From: Bin87 sp965207585
GTDB lineage: Bacteria; Chloroflexota; Dehalococcoidia; Lucifugimonadales; UBA3495
Direction of reading: 5' to 3'
DNA: 64,000 nt
NCBI GenBank assembly: GCA_965207585.1
Contig: CBDBMT010000002.1
Coordinates: 1-64,000, forward strand
The position numbers and the translations under genes were made by a program. Below, in pieces: positions 53,827-62,942 of the stretch. Below the pieces are notes generated by a model, which was given only the letters and a program-made list of their open reading frames with translations, was not told the DNA's origin and searched no databases. The first letter of the stretch is position 1; every line of letters starts with the position of its first letter.

Positions 53827-56242
53827 ATGACCTTGAAAACAGCGGCCGCACGGGTGTTGACGCTGGCCGCCATAGTGTCGGCGACTCTGGCCGTGGGCGC
53901 GCCCGCGGTAGCAGCGACTGCCGCCCCGAGCGTCCCAACGGCCGCCCCGGCCGACCCGCTGGCAATGGCCCCGGCCCATGATGGTTTGCTGCCCTTTGCC
54001 TTTTCCACGCGGGACGCCCACGAGGATGCGGACGCCGAGTTAGGCGGCCTGCTCGTAACCTTCCAGCGCTCTTTGGCGGAGAAACGAGACCGTCTCCGCG
54101 ACCTGGCGCGTAATTACCAAAGGAGATGAGCGCGACCGGGTCCCCCGGTGGCAGCAAGTCGGCGCCTCAACCAGCGTCGGCGAAGGCGCAACGGAAATCC
54201 TTCTGGACGTCAGGGCGCAAGAGAATGAACGCGCCGCTGACGATACGACCGTTGAGGTTTTGGTCACGCGCCTGACCTACAGCAAACAGGGGAGCCCCGC
54301 TGACAGCGATAACCTGGATAACCACGGGGCTATTTTGTATGGCGAAGCTGACGACGTCCGGTACGACGTGAACATCTCCTTCGAGTTCTGGGTGCAGGCC
54401 GTCAACGCAGTGGGGCCTCGTGACCGTTTCACTTACACGCACCTTTCCAACTTGGCCACGCCGGCGTATGACTACGACAACGACAATGACGGGCTGATTG
54501 AGATTGACACGACGGGCCGTCTGAAAGCCGTCCGCTACGATCTGAACGGCGACGGCGCGCCGGAAAACGAAGGGGCTTATACCGCGGTTTTCCCTGGCCC
54601 CACCAGTGGAATGGGCTGCCCGGCCTCCGGTTGCGTGGGCTACGAACTGACCGCGGACCTGGACCTGGGCTCTGTCCTGGATTGGCAGTCCATCGGCTCT
54701 CCGGAGCATCCATACGTCGGGGTTTTTGAGGGCAACGGCCGCGTCATTTCTCGCCTGCGCATCCTGTCCAGCTTCACCGACAACTGGGGCCTGTTCGGCG
54801 CCCTGGGCGCGGACGGCGACCGCCAGGGCGTCGTCAGGAACCTGGGTATGCGCCAGGTACAAGTTTTCGCTCGCGACGGCGCGGGGGGCCTGGTAGGTCA
54901 AAACAATGGAGGAGCGATACTCAACAGCTATGTTACCGGCAGCGTCCAGGGTCGAAACCGGGTTGGGGGGTTGGCGGGTTCCAGCGCCGGGCGGATCGGC
55001 GGCAGCTACGCCACCGTAGAGGTCACCGGCGCAGAGTACGTGGGTGGCCTGGTGGGTCGCAACGACGCCGACGGGAAGATAATCGCCGGCTACGCCACGG
55101 GAAAGGTTGCGGGCAACGGGCGAGTTGGCGGTCTGGCGGGTTTCAATGGGGGCAGGATTATCGCTGCGTACGCCGCCGGCGCCGTCCGCGGGCCATTCGA
55201 CAGCAACTCCCTCGCCGGATTAGTCGGTTGGAACACCGCCGCCGGTACGGTAACCGACTCCTGCTCCAACACCGACAACTCCGGTCGCGCGTCCTCCCTG
55301 GGTGGGCCGGGCGTCGCCGACCCGACCGGGGACAAGACCACTGCCGAGTTGCAGACGCCCACCGGATATGACGGCGCCTTCGCCAACTGGAACGTGGACC
55401 TGGACGACACCAACGCCGCCGGCAACGCGGCGGTCCTGACCCATGACGCCGTCGCCGCCGCCAGCGGCCACCGGGTGGACGGGGTGCGGCCGACCTTCGC
55501 CAGCGCGGCAGTGTCGGCGGACGGGGCTGCGGTTTCCCTTGCCTTCAGCGAACCCATCGGCGTGCCGCCGCTGCTGACGACCCTGGCGGAGATGGTCAAC
55601 CTACAGGTGGCCGTGTTCTACATCGCCGTGACGGACGTGATGGTGGACGGACGGCCCGTTGACGTGGGTGGCGCAGCCATCACGCAGGGTCGGCTCGTCC
55701 TGCGCCCGCGGAACGCCATTGCGCAGTCGCAAACGGTAACGGTGGCCCAAGACAACATCTACGCCGCCCACGCGGCTGGCCTGTTCATCGACGCCGCCGG
55801 CAACGCGCTGCCCAACTTCGCCGCCCAGGCGGCGGTCAACAACTCGACGGTCGGCGAGGCGGCTCCGGTTGACGACGCCAGCGACGTCGTCACGCCGAGC
55901 CGGAACGAAATCAAAGTCGGCGAGGGTCAAACCGAGACCTATACCGCGCAGCTGGCCTCCGAACCCTCGGCCAGCGTGGAGGTCAGCATCGCGTCGGTGA
56001 TTGGTGAGGGGCAACTGACGGCCGAGGGATACGAAGTGGACGGGGGACTGCTGCTGAATACAGACAAGTTGACCTTCACCACGGAGAACTGGAACGTAGC
56101 GCAGACGATAACGCTGCGGGCGCCGGAGGATGCGAACCAGCGGAATCACTGGGTGACGTTGCGCCACACCACGACCAGCGACGACAGCTCCTTTGACGGC
56201 CTGCGGACGAAAGTGCGGGTGGTCATGGCGGATAACGACTAG
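53827..56242 (+). pseudogene. Secreted GLUG/SwmB-like protein with a frameshift
   Basis: ATG 53827 follows GGGAGAG and opens a signal peptide (AARVLTLAAIVSATLAVGAPAVAA). The frame stops at 54129, while the rest of the protein (GDERDRVPRWQQVG onward) continues in another frame from about 54107 to 56242. The second part has an acidic linker (YDNDNDGLIEIDTTGRL), about six GLUG repeats (VGGLVGRND, VGGLAGFNGG), then a SwmB-like remnant and a C-terminal domain ending RVVMADND, parallel to the broken gene upstream. One lost or gained base near 54105 would restore it. Confidence 0.7.
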
Positions 56243-56249
56243 CCGGCAA

Positions 56250-56279
56250 GGAGGCTTTAGTGAAAAGGAGGCTTTCGTG
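56250..56279 (+). promoter_or_regulatory. Duplicated ribosome site and start with a six-codon mini-ORF
   Basis: GGAGGCTTTAGTGAAAA is followed at once by GGAGGCTTTCGTGAAAA. The first GTG opens a six-codon frame (MKRRLS) whose TGA overlaps the real GTG start at 56277. This gives re-initiation or coupled translation. Confidence 0.6.
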
Positions 56280-56834
56280 AAAAGGACCTTCCTGGCAACA
56301 GCGATCACCACGCTGGCTCTCGTGGCCGGCGCGCTGGTTGGCGTCGGCCTGCTGACGGAACGCGCCGCCATGGCCGAGCCGCCCTGCCCATCCAGCTGGC
56401 CGGAGCGGGATTACGAGGGCATCTACACTGATGATGCCGGTCAGGAGTGGTTCATCGTCCGCAGCGCGGACAGCAACGGCTACCACACCGTGCGGGCTTA
56501 CCCGGCCAGCAGCAGTTACCAGACCGGATACGCAATCAACTCACCCGACGCGCCGTGCTACCTGCGGGTGCGGCGGGCCGGGGAGGCGACCGACCTGGCG
56601 GAGCCGCAACGGCTGGACTTTCCCAAAGAGCGAGAACCCGCATCGGAGCGGCCAGCGCAGACGCCGTCGCGGCCGCTGACCCTGGTGGAATTGCTGAACC
56701 GGCTGTCGCCCTCAGACCGGCAGGCCGCGCTGCTCTGCATGCTGCCTCTCGCCGGCAACCGCACGCTCGCGGAGTTGAACAATGACCCGGAGTTCCTGCG
56801 GCAAGTCATCGCGCTCGGCTGTCTGACCCCGTGA
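56277..56834 (+). CDS. Small secreted protein (185 aa)
   Basis: An exported protein of unknown function. The signal peptide is residues 1-33 (TFLATAITTLALVAGALVGVG, cleaved near RAAMA). The mature part begins with a Cys/Pro/Trp segment (EPPCPSSWPERDYEG) and contains two more Cys (DAPCYLRVRRAG, ALLCMLPLAG) that could form disulfides. GTG 56277 has GGAGG 6 bp upstream, within a tandem duplication. It directly follows the frameshifted GLUG gene and may be co-expressed with it. Confidence 0.75.
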   Translation: MKRTFLATAITTLALVAGALVGVGLLTERAAMAEPPCPSSWPERDYEGIYTDDAGQEWFIVRSADSNGYHTVRAYPASSSYQTGYAINSPDAPCYLRVRRAGEATDLAEPQRLDFPKEREPASERPAQTPSRPLTLVELLNRLSPSDRQAALLCMLPLAGNRTLAELNNDPEFLRQVIALGCLTP

Positions 56835-56973
56835 GCCCTTCAGGGCGCCGACTGCTGTGTCGTCAACGGCTGGCCGTCGCCAACACCGGCCTGTGCGCGC
56901 CGGACAACGAGGCGTTCAGCAACTGGCTGGACACGGTGCCCGACCAGCCGGGCGGAGTGCAAACCTGCGAGTA
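56831..56973 (+). pseudogene. C-terminal relic of a leucine-rich-repeat surface protein
   Basis: The frame reads …LAVANTGLCAPDNEAFSNWL…GGVQTCE and stops at 56973. NTGLCAP..xAFxxWL followed by a last Cys is the usual end cap of LRR or Ig-like secreted proteins in related genomes. Only about 45 codons remain. Confidence 0.5.
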
Positions 56974-57020
56974 GGGCTGCACGGGCCTGGTAACGCAACG
57001 GAGCCGGCAGGTGGCGACGG

Positions 57021-57063
57021 TTGACAGGGTTGCGCCGGTGGCTCACTATCAGAGTAAGACGGG
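57021..57063 (+). promoter_or_regulatory. Shared promoter box, copy 2 (HAD hydrolase)
   Basis: TTGACA (57021-57026), 17-bp spacer, CACTAT (57044-57049), then AGAGTAAGACGGGTGAT. The predicted transcription start gives a 5' leader of only about 15 nt before the GTG at 57072. Confidence 0.65.
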
Positions 57064-57071
57064 TGATTGCT

Positions 57072-57764
57072 GTGGCAGATTTTACCGACATCAAATGGGT
57101 GAGCTTCGACTGTTACGGAACGCTGGTCGACTGGGAAACGGGAATTTCCGCCGCGGTATCGACGACCCTGGAAACCCATGGGATCCGCAGGACTGCCGCC
57201 GAAATATTGGAACTGTTTGCCGACGTGGAGCCGGTGGTGCAAAGCTCGGGAGCGTTCAAGGAGTACCGCGTCGCCCTGCGCGAAGTCATGGTCATGATCG
57301 GCGGAAGGCTCGGCGTTCAACTTGCCGAACCCGAGATCGATTGCTTGTCCGGTTCCCTGCCCCATTGGCCAGTCTTCCCGGACGCCGGTCCCGCTCTGCG
57401 GCTTTTGCAACAGAGATACAAGCTGGCGATCATTTCCAACGTGGACGACGACCTGTTCGCCGGTTCAGCGCGCGCGCTGGGCGTTGAATTCGATGCCGTA
57501 ATCACCTCCCAGCAGGCCAAGGCGTACAAGCCGAACTCTCGCAGCTTTGAACTTGCCGAGGCCGCCATGGGCGTTGGCAAGGAGCGGTGGCTCCACGTTG
57601 GCGAGAGCCTGTACCACGATATCGAGCCGGCCAACCGGTTGGGGATCAGGTCGGTTTGGGTCAACCGCGCCGACCGTGGCGGCGGCACCAGGCAAACCAA
57701 CGCGAAACCCGACCTTACCGTGCCGGACCTGGCGGCACTGGCCGAAATTATGGTTCCGGCCTGA
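57072..57764 (+). CDS. HAD-superfamily hydrolase (haloacid dehalogenase type II-like)
   Basis: A 230-residue phosphatase or dehalogenase. HAD motif I is SFDCYGTLVDW near residue 10 (nucleophile Asp), motif II IISNVDDD near 118, motif III Lys in AYKPNSRSFE near 150, motif IV GESLYHDI near 177. The DCYGTLVDWE form is typical of 2-haloacid dehalogenases and their phosphatase relatives. I use GTG 57072, which follows the promoter box; the frame begins earlier, inside the box itself. The gene converges with mutS, 9 bp apart. Confidence 0.85.
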   Translation: MADFTDIKWVSFDCYGTLVDWETGISAAVSTTLETHGIRRTAAEILELFADVEPVVQSSGAFKEYRVALREVMVMIGGRLGVQLAEPEIDCLSGSLPHWPVFPDAGPALRLLQQRYKLAIISNVDDDLFAGSARALGVEFDAVITSQQAKAYKPNSRSFELAEAAMGVGKERWLHVGESLYHDIEPANRLGIRSVWVNRADRGGGTRQTNAKPDLTVPDLAALAEIMVPA

Positions 57765-57773
57765 CCGCGTCGG

Positions 57774-60425
57774 TTATTCCTCGGGACTGCGCGCCCGCTC
57801 CTGCAGCTCGTAGAGCTTGTTGATCGCTTCCAGCGGGGTGAGGTTCGACACGTCCATCTCCAACAGAGCCTCGGTCAGCCGTTCGTGCCCGGAAGGGAAC
57901 AGGGGCAATGGCAACTGCGGCGACGGACCCGATTTTTGTCTGCCACGTCGGCCGGCTGCGATATTTGGTCTGTGGTCCTGCTCCAGGTAAGCAAGTAATT
58001 CCTGCGCCCGGCTCACCACGGAGGCCGGCATGCCTGCCAGCATCGCCACGTGCACCCCATAAGAACGGTCGGCGCCGCCCGGCACGATCCGTCGCAAGAA
58101 CGCCACGCGACCATCCTCCTCGGACACGGCGACGCTGTAGTTGCGGACGCCTGGCAGCGTGGATGCCAGTTCGGTCAGTTCGTGGTAATGGGTGGCGAAC
58201 AGCGTTTTGCATCCCAGACGAGGATTGTTGTGCAGGTGCTCCACCACTGCCCGGGCGATGGACAGCCCGTCGTAGGTGCTGGTGCCCCGGCCGATCTCGT
58301 CGAGAACTACCAGGGAGCGCCAGGAAGCCTGGTTGAGAATGGCGGCGGTTTCCACCATCTCCACCATGAAGGTTGATTGTCCGGTCGCCAGGTCGTCCTG
58401 GAGGCCAACGCGGGTGAAGATGCGATCCACCAGGCCAATGGTGGCCGAGGACGCCGGCACGAAACTGCCGACCTGGGCCATGAGCACGATTATGGCAACC
58501 TGCCGGATGTAAGTGGATTTGCCGGCCATGTTGGGACCGGTGATGAGCATGACCTGGGCATCGTCGGCGTCCAGCGCCGCATCATTGGGTACGAATGCCC
58601 CGGCGCCCAGCGCTCGCTCCACCACCGGGTGCCGGCCGTCCGCGATGCGGATTGCCACACCGTCGTTCAACTCGGGGCGCACGTACCCGTGTCTTACCGC
58701 CACGTCGGCGAGCCCGACGAACACGTCGACACGGGCAATCGCTGATGCCAGCCGGGATATCGCCGGGCCGTGGTCGGCGATCTGCCGGCAAACCTGGCGG
58801 TACAGGCTGCGCTCCAGTTCTTCGAGGTTCGCGCGCGCCTCCAGCGCCTGGCTTTCGAATTCCTTGAGCTCGGGAGTGATATATCGCTCGGCTCCCGTGA
58901 GGGTCTGGCGTCGCTGGTAGTGATCGGGCACTGCATCCAGGTTTGACTTGCTGACCTCAATGTAATAGCCGAAAACCTGGTTGAAGCCGACCTTCAGGTT
59001 GCGGATCCCGGTGCGTTCGCGCTCTTCCGATTCCAGACCGGCGATGAACCCCCGGGCGTCCCGGGATAAACCGCGAGTGCGATCCAGTTCCGGCGAAAAC
59101 CCGGGCCGAATCACTCCGCCCTCGCCCACGGAACCGGACGGTTCCGGCTCGATGGCCTGTTCAATCAGCGCCTGCAAATCGGGAATCGGCCGCAGTTTTT
59201 CCGCGATCCATGTGACGCGCTCGACCTGATCCCGCGCGAAGATCAAACCCAACTCCGCCGCTGCCGCCACGCTGCGCTGCAATGCCAAAAGGTCCCGGGG
59301 TGTTGCCGTATTCATCTGGACGCGGCTGAGAATGCGCTCCAGGTCCGAGATTTGCGCCAGAGCGGACGCTGCGTCATCGCGCCGGAACGCGTCGTCGTGA
59401 AAGAACTGCACCGCATCCAGCCGGCCCTCCAGGCGTTCCAGGTCCAGCAGCGGCTGCCCCAGCCATCTGCGCAGCAGACGCGCGCCCATGGGAGTCCGAG
59501 TGCCGTCCAACGCTTTCAGCAGCGACATGTCACTGCTGTCCCATCTCCCGGCGACGAAAAGCTCCAGGTTTCGCCGGGTTTGCGGGTCCAGGGTCATGTG
59601 CGAGGCAGTGTTGTAAAGGAAGGGCGCCGACAAGCCCGGCCGTTCACCCTGCCAAGTGTATTGCAGATACTCCAGGATCGCCCCGGCAGCTTGCACCGCC
59701 AGGGGTTCAGTCAGCGCTCCGTTGGATTCCAGCCCGTAGGCCTCCAATGACAGCGTCTCATAGTAGTCGAGGAGGGTTCGCCGGGCCGATTCGAGGCTGA
59801 AAGCCGAGTCTGCCAACTGGTTGACGGACGTGGTTTCGCCAAGTCCTCCCTGGCCGGCGAGGGAGTCCTGAAACACTTCCCGGTCGGGGACCAGGATCTC
59901 CGACGGCTGCAGTCTGGCCAGTTCCAGGGCGAGCAGGTTTGCTGTCATCTGGCACAGGCCGAACTCTCCGGTGGTGACGTCGACATAGGCCAAACCGGCC
60001 CGGTCAGCGCTGAGACACACCGCAGCCAAGTAGTTGTTGGCCTGGTTATCCAGCAGCGCCGCCTCGATGACCGTACCCGGAGTCACCACCCGGACAACCC
60101 CGCGCTCCACCAGGCCTTTGGAAGTCGCCGGGTCGCTCAGTTGCTCGCAGATCGCGACCTTATGCCCCTGCTTGATGAGCCTCGCCAGGTTGGTTTCCAG
60201 GGATACCGCAGGCACCCCGGCCATGGGAACCCGAGTATCTTTGCCCATTGTGCGGGAGGTAAGCGCGATTTCCAGCGCCGATGAGAGCGTATGAGCATCG
60301 TCGTCGAAGCACTCGTAAAAATCGCCCATCCGGAACAGCACCACGGCGTCCGGGTATGAGTGCTTAATGGTCAGGTACTGTCGACGTACCGGCGTCAGGC
60401 GTCCGACGCCCACCCCTGTAGACAT
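57774..60425 (-). CDS. mutS: DNA mismatch repair protein MutS
   Basis: MutS recognises mismatches and starts repair. The 883 residues show the mismatch-binding motif FRMGDFYECF near 31-40, the connector and lever domains, the Walker A site GPNMAGKST near 630-638, the Walker B/DEIGRGTSTYDG region near 710, and FATHYHELTELA. The C-terminus (LFPSGHERLTEALLEMDV…) matches full-length MutS. ATG 60425 fits the family N-terminus (TPVRRQYLTIK). It lies alone, divergent from the small HTH gene. Confidence 0.96.
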   Translation of the reverse strand: MSTGVGVGRLTPVRRQYLTIKHSYPDAVVLFRMGDFYECFDDDAHTLSSALEIALTSRTMGKDTRVPMAGVPAVSLETNLARLIKQGHKVAICEQLSDPATSKGLVERGVVRVVTPGTVIEAALLDNQANNYLAAVCLSADRAGLAYVDVTTGEFGLCQMTANLLALELARLQPSEILVPDREVFQDSLAGQGGLGETTSVNQLADSAFSLESARRTLLDYYETLSLEAYGLESNGALTEPLAVQAAGAILEYLQYTWQGERPGLSAPFLYNTASHMTLDPQTRRNLELFVAGRWDSSDMSLLKALDGTRTPMGARLLRRWLGQPLLDLERLEGRLDAVQFFHDDAFRRDDAASALAQISDLERILSRVQMNTATPRDLLALQRSVAAAAELGLIFARDQVERVTWIAEKLRPIPDLQALIEQAIEPEPSGSVGEGGVIRPGFSPELDRTRGLSRDARGFIAGLESEERERTGIRNLKVGFNQVFGYYIEVSKSNLDAVPDHYQRRQTLTGAERYITPELKEFESQALEARANLEELERSLYRQVCRQIADHGPAISRLASAIARVDVFVGLADVAVRHGYVRPELNDGVAIRIADGRHPVVERALGAGAFVPNDAALDADDAQVMLITGPNMAGKSTYIRQVAIIVLMAQVGSFVPASSATIGLVDRIFTRVGLQDDLATGQSTFMVEMVETAAILNQASWRSLVVLDEIGRGTSTYDGLSIARAVVEHLHNNPRLGCKTLFATHYHELTELASTLPGVRNYSVAVSEEDGRVAFLRRIVPGGADRSYGVHVAMLAGMPASVVSRAQELLAYLEQDHRPNIAAGRRGRQKSGPSPQLPLPLFPSGHERLTEALLEMDVSNLTPLEAINKLYELQERARSPEE

Positions 60426-60607
60426 GGCGCGATTTTACCCTATGCGCCAATTCGCCGGGTCAGAGAACCGAAACGAAGCGCCCGGACGGAACTGACCGGC
60501 TCAGGCTGGGGATCCAGCCCAAACAAGCGAGCGCCCAGCGCGCATCGTTTTCAGAATCCCGTCCCGAATCGCTCCGGCAGGGCGCGCGGTCGCAAAATTG
60601 TGAGAAC

Positions 60608-60627
60608 TTTTATGACAATTCATAAAA
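60608..60627. promoter_or_regulatory. 20-bp palindrome between mutS and the HTH gene
   Basis: TTTTATGA and TCATAAAA form perfect 8-bp arms around CAAT in an AT-rich patch, 126 bp before the small HTH gene. It suits a dimeric repressor operator. Confidence 0.45.
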
Positions 60628-60752
60628 ATCAGGCAAGAAGGGGCACCTGTTCAGTGTGCGCTCATGTGTCATTCGTGTATCATTGCGCCATCGCATCGCC
60701 AGTCAGCCGCGTTTCGCAGCGACTCTGGCGAATAACATCGGGAAGAGAGGAT

Positions 60753-60989
60753 ATGGCAACACAGCGAATCAGAAAGACCAAGTTGATGCGCAGCGTGGAA
60801 GAAAAACACGGGCGGCAGCTGGAGAGCCTTGTGCCCGACTTGGTCAACGAAATGGGAATGAGCCGTGCCGCCTCCCATCTAGGGGTCAGTCCCGCTACCC
60901 TCGGATACTGGATGTTGAAAATGGGGATCCAATACCGCCGCGTCGCGTTGGCAGACGGGGAGACTATCGAGGTTCGGCGCCAGGGTTAA
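60753..60989 (+). CDS. Small helix-turn-helix protein
   Basis: A 78-residue protein. Residues about 35-60 (MSRAASHLGVSPATLGYWML) form a Fis/homeodomain-like helix-turn-helix; the N-terminus is basic (QRIRKTKLMRS). GGGAAGAGAGG precedes the ATG. The end overlaps the convergent cupin gene by 26 bp. It is probably a DNA-binding regulator, perhaps of its own promoter region with the palindrome. Confidence 0.72.
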   Translation: MATQRIRKTKLMRSVEEKHGRQLESLVPDLVNEMGMSRAASHLGVSPATLGYWMLKMGIQYRRVALADGETIEVRRQG

Positions 60990-61440
60990 CGTCGGGCGGA
61001 GCCAGCGTAGCCGCACCCAGCCCTCCCTGCGGCAGGTCAACCGCCTCATCCATGCCCGGCCATGCCGGCATGGTGACGCAGACGAACCGCAGTTCCGAGC
61101 CGGCGTCGGCTCGAAACTGAAAACCCCAGCCAATGGGGATCACCAAGGCATCCCCGGGCGCAACCCTCACCGTCTGGATTTCCGTGGCCGCCACCCCCGG
61201 GGGACATCGCCAGACCTCCCCGGCTCCGGAAAGCACGTACCACGCTTCCTCAACAGTGCGGTGACGCACCGGGCGGCTGGTTTGCCCGGCGCCGATGGTG
61301 ACCTCCACCACGCTGCAACGGGTGGCCCCATGGGCGCCCGTCAGCAGGAGCCGGACCCGGGAGCCATCCGGCGCGACTATAGGGTCGCCCGAAGCTCTGC
61401 CTACCGGGGGCTCCGACTTGGACCCGGCGTTCCCAGCCAA
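60964..61440 (-). CDS. Cupin-domain protein
   Basis: A small beta-barrel protein. The cupin core lies at about 45-130: VRHRTVEEAWYVLSGAGEVW (His and Glu metal ligands), then VRVAPGDALVIPIGWGFQFR. The start is uncertain: TTG 61440 lies just past the crotonase stop and gives 158 residues; no strong ribosome site is seen. It is directly downstream of the crotonase gene in the same direction, so they probably share a transcript. Its substrate is unknown. Confidence 0.7.
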   Translation of the reverse strand: MAGNAGSKSEPPVGRASGDPIVAPDGSRVRLLLTGAHGATRCSVVEVTIGAGQTSRPVRHRTVEEAWYVLSGAGEVWRCPPGVAATEIQTVRVAPGDALVIPIGWGFQFRADAGSELRFVCVTMPAWPGMDEAVDLPQGGLGAATLAPPDVNPGAEPR

Positions 61441-61471
61441 GTTTCCGTTACCGGGGAGGCCAGGCTCGAGA

Positions 61472-62287
61472 TCAGCCGGCGCGGGGCTTCCGTCCCTTGC
61501 GCGCCAGGAAGTCCGAGAACCCCTCTTCCACCGTGAGCCCCTTGAAACGACCGGTGCGGCCGTCGATTTCGTTGCGGTACTGCTGTTCGATGGGCAGCCC
61601 GGAATGTTCCAGCAGCAACTGCTTGATGTTCGCCAGCCCTTCAACCCGGTTACGGGCAATGCCGGCCGCAATGTCCAGCGTCCGTTCCATGAGCTCTTCC
61701 GAGGAAACCAGGTGGTTGATCAAGCCCATGTGGTAGGCCTCTTCGGCAAAAACTTCCCGGCCGCTGAGCAACAGTTCCTTGGCCCGGTGGATGCCCACCA
61801 GATGCGGCAGGCTCCAGGTCGCGTTCATCTGGCCGTAGTTCACCGCCAGGAACCGGAAGCTGCTCTTTTCGCAGCCCACCAGGAAGTCCAGGCTGGTCGC
61901 AAGCACCGTGCCGCCGCCGTAGCAAAGCCCGTTCACCGCCCCGATGACCGGCTTGCTGCTGGTGTGCAGGTGCCAGGTGTATTCGGCCCGTTCCGCCTGC
62001 CCGGCTTCGCGCTCCTCCGGTGAAAGCTCGCGGTTTTCGTGGATATCGGCGCCCGCAGAAAAAGCGCGCTCGCCAGCGCCGGTGATGATGACGGCGCCCA
62101 CGCTGTCGTCATCTTCGTAATCGGTAATGGCCTGGTCCAGTTCGCGCACCAATTGGAGATTGAGGGCGTTCAGAACCTCGGGGCGGTTCAGCGTAACCAC
62201 GCCGATATGGGTTTCGACCTCGTTCCGACCCATCATCGTCGGGCGCGTCACGGTTTCGGTGTTGATGCACGAGTAAGTGGTGACCAT
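61472..62287 (-). CDS. Enoyl-CoA hydratase/isomerase family protein (crotonase)
   Basis: A 271-residue crotonase-fold enzyme acting on acyl-CoA. The N-terminal strand is IGVVTLNRPEVLNALN (about 27-42). The oxyanion-hole segments are GAGERAFSAGADI near 70 and NGLCYGGGTVLA near 118. The usual second catalytic Glu position is occupied by FLAVNYGQMNATWSLPHLVG, so the true reaction (hydratase, isomerase or other) is open. AAGGATGG lies 7 bp before the ATG. Confidence 0.9.
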   Translation of the reverse strand: MVTTYSCINTETVTRPTMMGRNEVETHIGVVTLNRPEVLNALNLQLVRELDQAITDYEDDDSVGAVIITGAGERAFSAGADIHENRELSPEEREAGQAERAEYTWHLHTSSKPVIGAVNGLCYGGGTVLATSLDFLVGCEKSSFRFLAVNYGQMNATWSLPHLVGIHRAKELLLSGREVFAEEAYHMGLINHLVSSEELMERTLDIAAGIARNRVEGLANIKQLLLEHSGLPIEQQYRNEIDGRTGRFKGLTVEEGFSDFLARKGRKPRAG

Positions 62288-62363
62288 ATTTCCATCCTTG
62301 CCGTCCGGGAAAGGGATTGCCGGCGTTCTGCCGGAGCGCCCGCATTATAGCGGCACTAAAGAA

Positions 62364-62386
62364 GGGCCGCCAATTCCAGGCGGCCC
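62364..62386 (-). terminator. Terminator of the YtxH-like gene
   Basis: GGGCCGCC and GGCGGCCC pair in an 8-bp stem with a 7-nt loop, followed on the minus strand by TTCTTTAG. It separates the YtxH-like gene from the crotonase gene. Confidence 0.7.
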
Positions 62387-62421
62387 CTCCCATTATGGCG
62401 GTGTTTTCCGCCGGGCGGCGG

Positions 62422-62661
62422 TTAACATCGTCCGGCAAGGATACCTTCGTCGTCCAGCACGAACTCAACGGGAGATTCCTGGTGGCCGCGCATCCGGCGC
62501 CAGAAGAAGCCGCCGCGCTGGTAGCCGGCCTTCACTCCACGCCGGATGTCGGATCGGGTCTCCCGGCCGCTCTTGGGCGCCAGCAGGATCCCTGCGGCAG
62601 CGCCGACGGCCAGGCCGGTCAGTATAAGGGTGGCGTTGCGCTTCACGTTCTGGTTCATCAT
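62422..62661 (-). CDS. YtxH-like small protein
   Basis: A 79-residue protein. It has one hydrophobic segment (ATLILTGLAVGAAAGILLAP, residues about 9-28) followed by the family motif APKSGRETRSDIRRG. YtxH proteins are small membrane-associated and often stress-induced. GGAGG lies 5 bp before ATG 62661, which decides between two neighbouring ATGs. A perfect consensus promoter is at 62749-62777. The C-terminal tail (ESPVEFVLDDEG) is unusual and acidic. Confidence 0.8.
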   Translation of the reverse strand: MMNQNVKRNATLILTGLAVGAAAGILLAPKSGRETRSDIRRGVKAGYQRGGFFWRRMRGHQESPVEFVLDDEGILAGRC

Positions 62662-62748
62662 GTTTTCCTCCTGATCCATTATTGGTTCCGAAAAGTTGGT
62701 TGGTTGGATATTGGTCGCGGCTCATATACGGCGCTATCGATATCACAA

Positions 62749-62777
62749 ATTATAATATAAAGTAGCACGTTTGTCAA
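62749..62777 (-). promoter_or_regulatory. Full-consensus sigma70 promoter
   Basis: On the minus strand TTGACA (62777-62772) and TATAAT (62754-62749) are separated by exactly 17 bp. It drives the YtxH-like gene with a leader of about 80 nt. Confidence 0.8.
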
Positions 62778-62942
62778 TAATACAGGGTGCGCGTGAGATT
62801 AAGGCGCCCGTATGCAATTGCCACTGCATCCTGCTTATCGATGCGAAACATAACGCGCCGGGTTTTGCGCTATACTGGCGCCGCCTGGCCGGATGACTTG
62901 ACACCTTAAAATGCCGGCTGACGGCTTCCACGGAGGGACATT

